From: Acidimicrobiales bacterium | GTDB taxonomy: Bacteria; Actinomycetota; Acidimicrobiia; Acidimicrobiales; CADCSY01 | Length of the DNA stretch: 39,504 nt | Assembly: GCA_030446545.1 (NCBI GenBank) | Contig: JAUJNB010000010.1 | Span: 1 to 39,504, forward strand | Reading direction: 5' to 3' | Part shown: in pieces, positions 1 through 7,821 of the stretch | Layout: every line of letters starts with the position of its first letter | Position numbering within the stretch: the first letter of the stretch is position 1 | Position numbers and translations under genes: made by a program | The notes under the pieces: model-generated | What the model was told of the DNA's origin: nothing | Databases searched by the model: none | Seen by the model: the letters and a program-made list of their open reading frames with translations, nothing else

Positions 1-167
1 AGCCCTGTTCGCCGGCACGGACAAGCTTGCCGTCGCCATCCGCTCCGATGTGCCTGATCGTCGCGCCGCCGAGCTCGGGGCCCGCTCCGCCGTCGGTCGC
101 GCCTGCTGGAGCACCGATCATCCAGTTCGCGCCGCCGGCGTCCGCCAGCGACCGGCAAACTGTGGGG

Positions 168-434
168 ATGCCTGAAGCCCCTTGGTGGCGGCGGTGGGAC
201 GGTCTCCCGTGGGACAACAAGCCCGACGCCGAGGCACGGACGAGCTTCTTCCGCCGATCTCTCTCGACACAGGTGGCGACGCTGGCCATCCCTCTGGTCG
301 GGCTGCCTATCGGATACGCCGTCTTCTTGGCCTCCAAAGATGCCTGGCTAGTAGCCCTCGTTTGGGCAACCATCGGGATAGTGCTTGCGTGCGGTTCCTA
401 CCTGTTGTGGCGGAACCTTCGAAGGGATCTCTAG
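168..434 (+). CDS. small two-helix membrane protein
   Basis: Unrecognised protein of about 88 residues. The frame is open from position 27, but the upstream part is Pro/Ala-rich low complexity, so I prefer the ATG at 168. The protein has a Trp/charged N-terminal segment (PEAPWWRRWDGLPWDNK), then two hydrophobic helices (around residues 35-55 and 60-80) and an Arg-rich end (WRNLRRDL). The topology suggests an inner-membrane protein with positively charged ends inside. No enzyme motif is visible. It is the first gene in the window, so its upstream context is unknown. Confidence 0.5.
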   Translation: MPEAPWWRRWDGLPWDNKPDAEARTSFFRRSLSTQVATLAIPLVGLPIGYAVFLASKDAWLVALVWATIGIVLACGSYLLWRNLRRDL

Positions 435-558
435 GAAGAGGGGCCGACTACGTGTATTCGGGGACACCACCCGGCCCGGTGAGGCGAAGGGCGCAGATCG
501 CGTTCTCACGCTGGCTGCACGGGCTCGGTAGATCCGTCAGCGGGTAAGGCTCCCCGTA

Positions 559-957
559 GTGACTCTTCGCTGGCGGATCGATGGGGAGGACTACATCCTC
601 GAGTCATCGCTCCCGGTGATCGGGCGACGCGGCCCGAGGATCGGCAGGACCGGCGTCGAGGACGGATTCTTGAGGCGGAGGACCAAGCCATGGCGGGAGG
701 TCGCCGCACTGACATGGGACCTGGGCGGAGGAGGAAACGCCACGCTTGCCGTGTGCATCTTCGGGAACCTCTGGGTCAAGGAGCTATCGAGCCCGGCGAC
801 GGCCTTGAGCAACCGATGGGAAGAGTGGCGCGGGCTGCTGGAGCAGGTTCGTCCCTTCGTCGAGGAAATGGGTTGTCGGGTCGAGAACCGGGAGGAGCCG
901 GCGACCCACTGGTGGCATCTCGACCCAGACGCTCGACGTTCTCGGCAGCGACAGTAG
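559..957 (+). CDS. hypothetical protein
   Basis: Soluble 132-residue protein starting at GTG 559. It is rich in Trp, Glu and Arg, with good G/C third-position usage, and has no signal peptide or transmembrane segment. The N-terminal third is beta-rich (LRWRIDGEDYILES) and the C-terminal third looks helical (SNRWEEWRGLLEQVRPFVEE). I do not recognise the family. It lies just upstream of the first copy of the dispersed repeat at 1008-1115. The competing frames over this interval have poor amino-acid composition. Confidence 0.45.
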   Translation: MTLRWRIDGEDYILESSLPVIGRRGPRIGRTGVEDGFLRRRTKPWREVAALTWDLGGGGNATLAVCIFGNLWVKELSSPATALSNRWEEWRGLLEQVRPFVEEMGCRVENREEPATHWWHLDPDARRSRQRQ

Positions 958-1007
958 GGGGCACCGCGGATCAGGGTCGGACGACAAGGACGCGTAGGAG
1001 CAGCGGA

Positions 1008-1115
1008 CCGAAGTGCCGCTCGGGACGGGGACGGCAGCGGAACACGACGGAGGCGGCGGCGACACCGTACCGATAGTTCCTTCGCGCTCGTCTCACCGGT
1101 GCGCGAGCCGGCAAT
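1008..1115 (+). repeat. dispersed repeat, copy A
   Basis: About 108 bp between two genes. It shares landmarks with copy B at 2091-2193: CCGAAGTGCC, then GTTCCTT.GCGCT, then GAGCCGGCA. The second and third landmarks are 29 bp apart in both copies. The last 33 bp (CGCGCT ... GCCGGCAAT) also match copy C at 2662-2694 with identical 24 bp spacing. Function is unknown. A cassette-end or REP-like element is possible. Confidence 0.5.
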
Positions 1116-1142
1116 AGCGGCGACTGCTAGACCTCCGTGTTG

Positions 1143-2087
1143 ATGAGCGAGGAGGAGGCCGCCCAGCAGCTGCGTACCGAAGTGAATCCGCCGGAGGGGA
1201 CGGTGGCCGTAGCTGTTGCGACGGGACGGAACGCTGCGGTGGCTGGAGACGCGGCGGCAGCCAAGGGGTTGTTCGAGGCCGGGTCCATCACGAAGACGAT
1301 GACGGCAACTCTCCTTGGGGTCCTAGCAACCAACGGCGTGGTGACTCTCGACACGACCGTTGGAGACATCCTCGGCACCGAAGCGGGAGCAGCATCGGAC
1401 GTGTCCCTGCGCGAGTTGGCCACCCACACCAGCGGCCTTCCGCGGATCGCGACGAACGCGATCACTCTCCCGTGGTGGCCGAGGGATCCGTATCGGTTCT
1501 ACAGCCGGACGAAGCTGTACAAGGGTTTGGCGGACGTGGAGCTGGGTGATCGCGGCTTGATCAGGTACTCCAACCTCGGGTTGGACCTCCTCGGACATTG
1601 CCTCGAGGTCGCAGCCAAACGACCATTCAAGGATCTGCTGACCGACCTCGTCCTGCGGCCAGCCTCAATGGCAACTGCAAGGTGCCAACCATGCGAACGG
1701 ACGGGTCTCCTTCGGGGACACGGTTCTCTGATCATCGGCGGCCGACGGTGGCACCAGCCGGTCCCGGGATCGGGCGGAGTGGACTGCACGATCGCCGACC
1801 TTGGTGCCTGGCTCACGGCGAACGCATTCCCTGACTCAACCTCTCTCGAAGCCGCCGTGCGTCTTTGCCAGGAGATCCATGCGACAGAGGACGCCAAGGC
1901 GATTGGACTCGGATGGCACTTCGCTGGTCCAGCGATCTGGCACAACGGGGGTACCGGAGCGTTCCAGGGAATGGTCGCTTTCGTTCCCGAACGGGGCGGT
2001 GCGTGTGGTCTGGCTTCGTTCGGTCCGGGACCGAAGTACAGCCTCGACGCGCCGGTCGTCAAGTGGGCGCAGGCGCTCGCCGGATGA
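1143..2087 (+). CDS. serine beta-lactamase-like hydrolase (class C / PBP-like)
   Basis: A protein of about 314 residues in the beta-lactamase/DD-peptidase superfamily (PF00144 type), which acts through an active-site serine on amide or ester bonds. The SxxK motif is visible as SITK near residue 48, preceded by LFEAG. The Tyr motif YSN appears in IRYSNLGLDLLG, and an HNGGTG box replaces KTG near residue 268. ATHTSGLP is the family's usual HTSGLP segment. There is no signal peptide, so it is probably cytoplasmic. GTG 1137 and TTG 1140 are alternative in-frame starts, and I chose the ATG at 1143. Substrate cannot be predicted, since esterases and peptidases share this fold. It sits between repeat copies A and B. 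Confidence 0.85.
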   Translation: MSEEEAAQQLRTEVNPPEGTVAVAVATGRNAAVAGDAAAAKGLFEAGSITKTMTATLLGVLATNGVVTLDTTVGDILGTEAGAASDVSLRELATHTSGLPRIATNAITLPWWPRDPYRFYSRTKLYKGLADVELGDRGLIRYSNLGLDLLGHCLEVAAKRPFKDLLTDLVLRPASMATARCQPCERTGLLRGHGSLIIGGRRWHQPVPGSGGVDCTIADLGAWLTANAFPDSTSLEAAVRLCQEIHATEDAKAIGLGWHFAGPAIWHNGGTGAFQGMVAFVPERGGACGLASFGPGPKYSLDAPVVKWAQALAG

Positions 2088-2090
2088 GTG

Positions 2091-2193
2091 CCGAAGTGCC
2101 TCGCTCGGCGTGTTGCCTCAGCGGCGGCGGCCAACGGCTTGCCAACAGCGAACGTTCCTTTGCGCTGGGCTTCGCGCCGTGCGAGCCGGCATT
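2091..2193 (+). repeat. dispersed repeat, copy B
   Basis: Begins 4 bp after the stop of the serine hydrolase. It shares CCGAAGTGCC, GTTCCTT, GCGCT and GAGCCGGCA with copy A in the same order and nearly the same spacing (63 and 29 bp against 68 and 29 bp). The 3' box can form a hairpin between GCTGGGCT and AGCCGGC with one bulge. Confidence 0.5.
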
Positions 2194-2317
2194 CGACGCG
2201 GTAGCGGACCACAGCCATTGATAGCCACCCCGGGACGGTCGGGCGCCGAAGTTACCTAAGGCGCTTGGCGAGTGATGAGCTCCGAGCCGTACCCCCACGG
2301 CCGATCGACGAAAGCAG

Positions 2318-2497
2318 CTAAGACCGATTCCGCGCGTCGTTTCGTCTCCGTCGTCGGTCGAAGAAAAGGCCGACGTTGGAAACCGCTAGGAGGGCGAACG
2401 CGGCGACACCCATCCACTCCCCTTGCAGGACGGTGGTCACTACGAGCACAAGGGCGATCACGCTGATGCCAAGCGTAAACCTCTCGTACCCGCTCAT
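2318..2497 (-). CDS. small two-helix membrane protein (59 aa)
   Basis: Short minus-strand gene, ATG at 2497 to TAG at 2318. The 59-residue product begins MSGYERFTLGISVIALVLVV, has two hydrophobic helices (about residues 8-22 and 30-45) and ends in an Arg-rich cytoplasmic tail (FFDRRRRRNDARNRS). This is the two-helix pattern of many short actinobacterial membrane proteins. An AGGA sequence lies directly before the ATG, so ribosome-binding spacing is poor. No function is assignable. It lies between repeat copies B and C but on the opposite strand. Confidence 0.5.
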   Translation of the reverse strand: MSGYERFTLGISVIALVLVVTTVLQGEWMGVAAFALLAVSNVGLFFDRRRRRNDARNRS

Positions 2498-2907
2498 TCC
2501 TGGACAAGTCTATGGTGCTGCTTTCGGTACTTGTCCCAGGCTTCGGTCAACTCCCTGCCCTTACACCCGAAGCCACGCGCACCGACGTGCCGGTAGTCGC
2601 GTCTCCGGGCAGACGCCCTCAGCGCTGACCGGCACGGGCCGTCGCGCACCGAAGATGTGATCGCGCTGGCTCAGGCGCCGCGCTAGCCGGCAATCTGGGG
2701 CCGGCTAAGTACTCCAAGCGGGAAGGTGCGCACGGCGGTGCTCCTGCCACCCCCGGCCCCTGAAGATCATCACGCCCCGCTGCGTGGACAAATACCGGCC
2801 GCTGCATCCCTGCCGAAGCAGTGCGCTCCAGGTCCTGAGCCGCGACGGCCGGCAGGTCCACTTTGGCGTCTACGGTGCGAGGCCCAAGATCTTGCGCTGC
2901 TTGAGCG
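2498..2907. other. gene-poor interval with repeat copy C
   Basis: I see no convincing gene in these 410 bases. Positions 2662-2694 carry the 3' box of the dispersed repeat (copy C), whose GCTGGCT and AGCCGGC arms can pair. The remainder has open frames on both strands with biased, arginine-rich composition, which I take as noise. Confidence 0.4.
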
Positions 2908-3267
2908 CTACAACGCCCTGCGAGTACGGAGCAGCGACCCGACGGCAAGGAGGAGGGCGCATCCGACGACGGCGATCGCGACGCAGACGAGTGTCGGCAT
3001 GTCGGTAAGAAAGGCAAGGCCCACGAACAACAGGGGGCCGAACATCGCACCGTCCAGGACCCAGTGGCCGGTGCTCCACGGAATCAGGCGATTCCTGTCG
3101 ATGAACGAGACAACCGCCAGAGCACCCCACCCAAACGCGCCCACGGCGGCGGCCGCCCATCCACGCTTACCGTAGAGAAGGATCGAGAACAGGATCGCCA
3201 TGATGGGGAGGAGCACCTTTTGCAACAAGGAGGGCGGCCTCTCCAGGTGTCGGCCTAGACGGTCCAT
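2908..3267 (-). CDS. four-helix membrane protein, unknown function
   Basis: About 119 residues, starting at ATG 3267 (a GTG lies one codon upstream). A basic amphipathic N-terminus (MDRLGRHLERPPSLLQK) is followed by four hydrophobic stretches, roughly residues 18-34, 38-56, 72-88 and 91-110, and a short basic tail. I do not recognise a named family. It is divergent from the membrane protein at 3330, with 62 bp between the starts, so the two probably share a promoter region. Confidence 0.6.
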   Translation of the reverse strand: MDRLGRHLERPPSLLQKVLLPIMAILFSILLYGKRGWAAAAVGAFGWGALAVVSFIDRNRLIPWSTGHWVLDGAMFGPLLFVGLAFLTDMPTLVCVAIAVVGCALLLAVGSLLRTRRAL

Positions 3268-3329
3268 CACTGCATTGTGTCATTTGCGATCGTTGCGGTG
3301 GTCGCCGGGCGCACCTACGGTCTTCGGGC

Positions 3330-3779
3330 ATGGCCAGCAGCGCACGGGAAGTCGACGTGTCGTTCTGGCTGTGGGTCGCCACCGTGGTGTTTGGAGTCCT
3401 GTCCACCCTGCTGCTCCTGGTCAATTTCGAGGCGATGCGCACCCTGGCACTCGACGTAGTGCGGCAGGCAGACCCGAGCGTCGAAACCGCCGCCGCTGAG
3501 GATGTTGTGACCCTCGGACTGATCATTGGCTTGGCGATCGGGGTCGTCTTCATCGTGGCCCAGCTGGTGCTGGCCCTGCTGATGCGCAAGGGTCACAACT
3601 GGGCCCGCGTCGTGCTCACCGTGCCGACCGTGTTGAGCGTGCTGCTGCTGCTGTCGTTGCCCACCAGCACCGGCCTCAACCGGGCAACCGCCATCGTGCA
3701 AAACCTCCTTATGGTTACCGCGACGTGTTTCATGTTCCTGCCGGCGGCCAACCCCTGGTTCCAGAAGCATTCGGGTTAG
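3330..3779 (+). CDS. four-helix membrane protein, unknown function
   Basis: A protein of 149 residues with four transmembrane segments (about residues 12-32, 60-83, 92-110 and 120-138). It has a charged loop after helix 1 (NFEAMRTLALDVVRQADPS) and a basic turn (MRKGHNWARVV) between helices 2 and 3. The KGHNWARVVL turn is common in small actinobacterial membrane proteins of unknown function. The start is ATG 3330. It is divergent from 2908-3267. Confidence 0.65.
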   Translation: MASSAREVDVSFWLWVATVVFGVLSTLLLLVNFEAMRTLALDVVRQADPSVETAAAEDVVTLGLIIGLAIGVVFIVAQLVLALLMRKGHNWARVVLTVPTVLSVLLLLSLPTSTGLNRATAIVQNLLMVTATCFMFLPAANPWFQKHSG

Positions 3780-3974
3780 CTAAGCCTCAATGCGCCGATC
3801 GGCCTCCTCCGGTCGCCGTAGCCGCTGTGGATGGAGCTGTCGTGGGTGATGGCAGCCGAGGACCTCGTTCGCAGCCACACGGCCGCTGGGGGGCAGAACA
3901 GAGCAGGCCTTCGGATGTGACCTGGCTGTGGGGCACTTGCAAATGGGGGCTCAGGGGCGGCCGTCGTGTTGCTC

Positions 3975-4335
3975 GCCGTCAGATAATGAGGATCTCGACC
4001 GCCCGCAGCGGGGTGAGCGCTTCGAGGAACTGCTCTCGCCACGGCCAGCGCTCGGCCAGGTGCAGGGTCTGCCTTCGTCCCTGGTGTAGCGCACGTCGAG
4101 GCGCTCCAGGGTGGCCTTGGACCAATAGCCCGAGTCGAACCGCAAGACGACCTCGCCGGCCGCTCCCGCTCGGCGGAGCCGGGCCACCAGCTCCTCCACG
4201 AAGCGCTTGGCACCTCGTTGGGTGTTGGCCGAGCCCGTGCGCATCGGGCATGCAGGACCTCGCCGGTGTCGGCCCGGGGTGGCCAGCAGTGGTGGTCTCC
4301 CCACACCTTGGTCGACTGGGAGGATGGTGACCCTC
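3975..4335 (-). pseudogene. IS1380-family transposase remnant
   Basis: Degenerate minus-strand DDE transposase. The order of recognisable pieces across frames is YTKVWG-type text and ADTGEVLHAR, then in another frame GSANTQRGAKRFVEELVARL, RRAGAAGEVVLRFDSGYWSK and LERLDVRYT. RGAKRFVEELV followed by RxDSGYWS is characteristic of the central IS1380 transposase core, with the Asp in FDSGYW a catalytic residue. The N-terminal third with the first catalytic Asp and the C-terminal part are missing or unreadable, and at least two frame changes are needed. No terminal inverted repeats were found. Confidence 0.7.
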
Positions 4336-4586
4336 ACTGCCGCCGTCGTGGATCGAGGACCGTGCTCGCACCGAGGACGAGATGACCGCCCGGGACTGGG
4401 TCGACGTAGTGCTGAGGGTCGCGGCGGTGGCGTCGGACATCGGCCAGCTGACCCCGGCCCGGCTTCACGCCCGCAATGAGTCCAGCGTCCTGTCACTGGC
4501 TCAAGGAGCCGCAAGGAAGATGGCAAAGGAAAGCGGCGGAGCCGAGCGTCCATCCGAAGGGATGTTTAACCGCGACCTTTGTCCAT

Positions 4587-4925
4587 TCATTCACTTGCGG
4601 CCCCCCCTGCCGTGCCGCCACGCCGCTCCTCCATGAGCCCGTGTGCACGAAGGCGCTGTTCCAAATCCGCTCGTCCTGCCGGAGTCAGAGATCGTCGCAT
4701 GCTTGGCTTCATGGGCCGCGGCAACTCAGCGGCGGTACAGGTGAGGAATAGCAGCTCTTCATAACTTTCAGTGTCGCCTGACTCGCGAGCTTCCCTGCCG
4801 CGAGCCACCAACTCAGGGGATCCGGCCTTCCCAGAGAGGCTCCCATCAAGCTCGCGAGCGTCAGCGAGCAGACAGGCTACGTCGCCTGGGCGTTCCCCGG
4901 GACCTGCGCCAGCCTTCTCTGGCGC
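4587..4925 (-). CDS. possible hypothetical protein
   Basis: A minus-strand open frame with protein-like, acidic composition, for example DVACLLADARELDGSLSG, ESGDTESYEELLFLTC and LTPAGRADLEQRLRAHGLM. It is helix-rich and has no membrane segment. The start is uncertain because the frame stays open to 5012 through less convincing sequence. The family is not recognised. It lies between the IS1380 remnant and a small membrane protein gene in the mobile zone. Confidence 0.3.
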   Translation of the reverse strand, partial: APEKAGAGPGERPGDVACLLADARELDGSLSGKAGSPELVARGREARESGDTESYEELLFLTCTAAELPRPMKPSMRRSLTPAGRADLEQRLRAHGLMEERRGGTAGGAASE

Positions 4926-4968
4926 GGCGGTGTGGTACGCGGGCTGCCATGGCACACGTGTGAATCCA

Positions 4969-5193
4969 CTAGTTCCGATTACCCTTGCCCCACATCGCGT
5001 GCGGCTCCTCACTTCGGAGCCGGTGGGTTCTGTCGTGGAGATAGGGGCCTGTAAACTCGATCACAAATCCGACGAGTACGAGTACGCCTCCTACCGCTGC
5101 ACCCTGGACCAGCAAGAAGAGCCCGACGAAGACCAGGGCGAGACCGGTAAGCATCATCGGGAATGCCCTCTTGTCGCGCAGAACCTGAGACAT
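4969..5193 (-). CDS. small two-helix membrane protein (74 aa)
   Basis: From ATG 5193 to the stop at 4969. The N-terminus MSQVLRDKRAFPMMLTG is followed by two hydrophobic helices (LALVFVGLFLLVQGA and GGVLVLVGFVIEFTG) and a hydrophilic His/Arg tail (YLHDRTHRLRSEEPH). It is in frame with a much longer open frame that begins inside the integrase at 6342, but that longer frame is a composite and not one protein. Function unknown. Confidence 0.5.
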   Translation of the reverse strand: MSQVLRDKRAFPMMLTGLALVFVGLFLLVQGAAVGGVLVLVGFVIEFTGPYLHDRTHRLRSEEPHAMWGKGNRN

Positions 5194-5299
5194 GAGCAAA
5201 CTGTAGTTGGCTTGACGGTGAACCGACCGGTGGTCGCGCTCGGTGACCCGTGAAGTACGCGTCGGCCACCTTGCGGTCGGCGATGCGGGCGTTACACCA

Positions 5300-5559
5300 G
5301 GGTCATGCGCAGTGACCGGTGTCCGAATGTGCTGGGGGGCACAAAAACTCGGGTCTTGCGGCGGTCGTTGTCCATGGCGGACGCGTATCCGAATAGGCGT
5401 CCGGCCGTGGGGCCGGCCCTCGGCGGCGAACCGGCGGAGGGCCCGCCGAAGTCGCAACCAGGTCATCTCGGTGTACTCGGTATCGGCGGCGGCGGACCAT
5501 CCGCCCCAGCCCTCGGCGACATCCCACTCACCCTCGCGGACGGTGTGCAAAATGGTCAC
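5300..5559 (-). CDS. possible hypothetical protein, perhaps frameshifted
   Basis: From GTG 5559 the frame reads VTILHTVREGEWDVAEGWGG and then DTEYTEMTWLRLRRALRRFA, with strong G/C third positions and a coding-like mix of acidic and aromatic residues. After about 5420 the composition worsens. A neighbouring frame instead gives MDNDRRKTRVFVPPSTFG and a stop near 5300, suggesting one small gene with a frameshift. I do not recognise the family. Confidence 0.3.
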
Positions 5560-5585
5560 CGAATGGTCACCGCACAGGCCTATGG

Positions 5586-6860
5586 TCACGACTGACGGCC
5601 AAGATCGAGAGCGAGACACCGAGTCTGACCTGCGGTTACGTACGATCCAGACAGACCGAACCACCCTCTCAAGGTGGAGACACGGGTTCGAATCCCGTTG
5701 GGGCTGCTTCCGTACTCCCTGGTCAGAGCCGGTTTCCCTCGGGGCAAGACCGTCGGCTCTTCCGTAGCGCGTCCATCGCGCGGGCGGGAGATCACTTGGT
5801 CCACCGCCAGCGCCAGCGCCCTTGCTCGGTCCTGGGGAGCGTGTTGGTAGCGCACGGCCGCCTGCGGGCTGGCGTGGCCAGCGAGCGCCTGTAGCTCGGC
5901 AACCGTCGCCCCCGTGGCGGCTGCCAGGGTCAGGGCGGAATGTCTGAGGTCGTGGAAGTGGAGCTGCTCCAGCCCCAGCCGACTCCGGACGGCCCTGAAC
6001 TCGGCGTTCCAGACGTGGCGCCGCAGGGGGCCCCCCTTGGCGCCACGGAAAACAGCCCCCTGGTCCTTCCCCTGCCCAGCGCCCGAGGTGCTGCTCGAGC
6101 TCGATTGACACGAGACCTGGTAGCGGAATCGTACGATGCCCGGCGTTTGTCTTCGGCTGGGCGAGAACCTGCGCCCCGTCGGCCATCTCGATGAGCTGCT
6201 GCTCGACGACGAGGTGCCCGTGCATCAGGTCGACGTGGCGTACCAAGAGACCCAGACACTCTCCGAGGCGAAGACCGACGAATCCGGCCACGATCACCAG
6301 GGCGCGTCTCGGTTCGGGGACAGCATCGGCGAGCGCCCACACCTGCTAGGCGTCGCCACCGGCCGCTCGGGAGCGTGGTCTTGGCCGGCACCCTTGACCG
6401 AGCAGGGGCTGGCGAGGATGAGAGAGTCCTCGACGGCCGTGGCGCAGATCGCCCGCAATGCCCGGTAGGAGCGGGCCACCGTGGGAGCGCCGACCCCGGC
6501 TCGAAGGAGCTTCGCATTCCACGCCCGCACGGTGCCCACGTCGAGGCGTCCGATCTCCACGGAGCCCAACGTGGGAAGGATGTGCCGGTCGAGCACGCCC
6601 CGGTACTCCACAACCGTGCGGGGGCGAAGGCTGGGCCGGTCATCCAGCCATCCGGCCGAGTAGTCGGCCAACGTCACCCGACCCGCCCTCGGGTCCAGTA
6701 GGCCACCTCGGTCCCTGTTTGCCTCGACGACGCTGGCGAAGCGATGTGCCTCCTTGCTGTTCTTGAAGGTCTTCATGCGGGCGGCCCCGGACGAGAGCCG
6801 GTAGCGCACGTCGTAGCGCGGCGAGCCCTGAGCCGTAATGCGCTTCTCGACGGAGGTCAT
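5586..6860 (-). pseudogene. tyrosine-recombinase integrase, two frameshifts
   Basis: Site-specific integrase that catalyses att-site recombination. ATG 6860 opens an N-terminal DNA-binding and core-binding part (RYDVRYRLSSGAARMKTFKN; RTVVEYRGVLDRHILPTLGS). Frame 2 continues with the catalytic domain containing the first Arg (FVGLRLGECLGL). Frame 3 completes it with HFHDLRHSALTL, LAGHASPQ and the nucleophile Tyr in VRYQHAP. All catalytic residues are therefore present, but one base is missing near 6344 (ACGCCTAGCAG where TPEQV would be expected) and the frame slips again at a five-G run near 6050. The reading frame then runs through the tRNA-Glu fragment at 5661-5706. Either this is a young pseudogene or the contig has two indel errors. 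The HTH gene at 6862 is directly upstream. Confidence 0.85.
5661..5706 (+). other. 3' half of a tRNA-Glu(CTC) gene, attachment-site core
   Basis: A five-base-pair anticodon stem CCACC/GGTGG encloses the seven-base loop CTCTCAA, giving anticodon CTC. Next come a short variable region and a T arm, ACGGG-TTCGAAT-CCCGT, then acceptor-strand TGGGGCT and discriminator G. The 26 bases upstream do not form a D arm or a complementary acceptor strand, so only the 3' half exists and CCA is not encoded. A tRNA 3' half inside an integrase 3' end is the classic attachment core of an integrative element. Confidence 0.8.
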
Positions 6861-6861
6861 G

Positions 6862-7245
6862 TCAGCTCTTCCTCGTGGCCGGAGGCAGGTAGCCGGCCTG
6901 ACGAGCCCGACGCACGAGGCTCCGTGCCGCGTCCTGGCCCTTCTTGCTGGTGCCTAGACCCAATGCTCGTGCTACGGCCACCGTGGTCGGCTGCCCCTTC
7001 TCCTTGGCACCGAGGTACACCTCCGCCACGTACTCCCAACGCTCTCCCGGGCTCTTCGTCCGACGTCCACCCCTCCGGACCAGAGCCTCAGCTTGGTCGA
7101 TCGTCACTGGGCTCCCGTCGCTGTTGTGGCTCCACGCCATGACCGCGATGAGCAGGAGCCGGTGAATCGGGACGCGGTGGAAGCCCTCAGCGTTCAAGGG
7201 CTGATCCTCCTCGCTCCACGCCCGCGCCGAACGCAGTCCGGGCAC
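6862..7245 (-). CDS. small HTH-type protein preceding the integrase
   Basis: Up to 127 residues. An internal start at MAWSHNSDG is also possible. The C-terminal half contains a helix-turn-helix-like stretch (KGQPTTVAVARALGLGTSKK followed by SLVRRARQAGYLPP), which resembles small actinobacterial proteins that pair a VAELY-type helix with a sigma-like HTH. Its stop lies next to the integrase ATG, so the two are co-transcribed. By position it could be an excision or copy-control factor, but that is inference. Confidence 0.55.
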   Translation of the reverse strand: MPGLRSARAWSEEDQPLNAEGFHRVPIHRLLLIAVMAWSHNSDGSPVTIDQAEALVRRGGRRTKSPGERWEYVAEVYLGAKEKGQPTTVAVARALGLGTSKKGQDAARSLVRRARQAGYLPPATRKS

Positions 7246-7464
7246 TACGCGCTCCGCCTCAGAGAAGGCTGCAGAGCGACGACGACAATGATCGGCCGGG
7301 CGAACACCGATCGTCGATTACCTGCTCCGAAGGTGGTGCCCGCAACTCGGTCCATTTGGCCGTCGGGAACGCAGACCGCGGGACCCCTGTGCACGCGGAC
7401 GGGGAGACGCTCGCTACTCCGGCTTGGGCATCGAGATAACTCCGAGTTGCTAAAGAAGTGCGGC

Positions 7465-7542
7465 GTGACCGATGCGTGGGTGATCGGAGACTCCTACGAG
7501 CCCTACGTCGGCCGGTGGAGCCGCCTTGGCCTGACCCCCTGA
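7465..7542 (+). pseudogene. N-terminal stub of a SAM-dependent methyltransferase
   Basis: A GTG-started frame of 25 codons reads VTDAWVIGDSYEPYVGRWSR and then stops after LGLTP. The YEPYVGRWSRL segment is the typical beginning of a class I methyltransferase family in actinobacteria. Everything after the first helix, including the SAM-binding glycine motif, is absent downstream. It is most simply a truncated gene cut off by rearrangement in the mobile zone. Confidence 0.45.
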
Positions 7543-7587
7543 GATCGGTCCACCTGGACCACTACGAGGGGGTCACCTCAGGTGGAG

Positions 7588-7605
7588 CCTGCCACCGGTG
7601 GCAGG
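7588..7605. promoter_or_regulatory. 18-bp perfect palindrome
   Basis: CCTGCCACC is followed immediately by GGTGGCAGG with no spacer. Smaller dyads flank it (GGTCCA-CC-TGGACC and CACCT-CA-GGTG). It lies about 220 bp upstream of the FmdE-like gene. It could be an operator or the relic end of an insertion element, with nothing further to decide between them. Confidence 0.3.
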
Positions 7606-7821
7606 CGATCCTCAGGCTAGGAAGCGCCCATGTCGCGTCCCTGTGTTGGCGCAAGCTGAGTGGCTTTGTGACGCCGGCATGCCGTTCGAGCCGGAAGCGC
7701 CAGCGTGGTTCCGAACCTCTATTGCGCGGCAACAAGTCTAGGGCACTCCCGTTGCCAAGCCGGGTCATTCAAGCTAGCTTCGGGCACTGGCATCTACCGC
7801 GAAACCGGGGGACGATTTTCT

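Larger units (their letters stand above)
7246..7821. other. gene-poor interval of the mobile zone
   Basis: No complete gene is visible. The interval contains a truncated methyltransferase start (7465-7542) and a perfect 18-bp palindrome (7588-7605). The rest appears to be relic sequence upstream of the FmdE-like gene. Confidence 0.4.

Noticed and set aside
4969..6342. A 457-codon minus-strand open frame as one protein
   Set aside because: It joins the middle of the integrase catalytic domain, out-of-frame integrase sequence, the tRNA fragment and a small membrane protein. The parts belong to different genes and frames.
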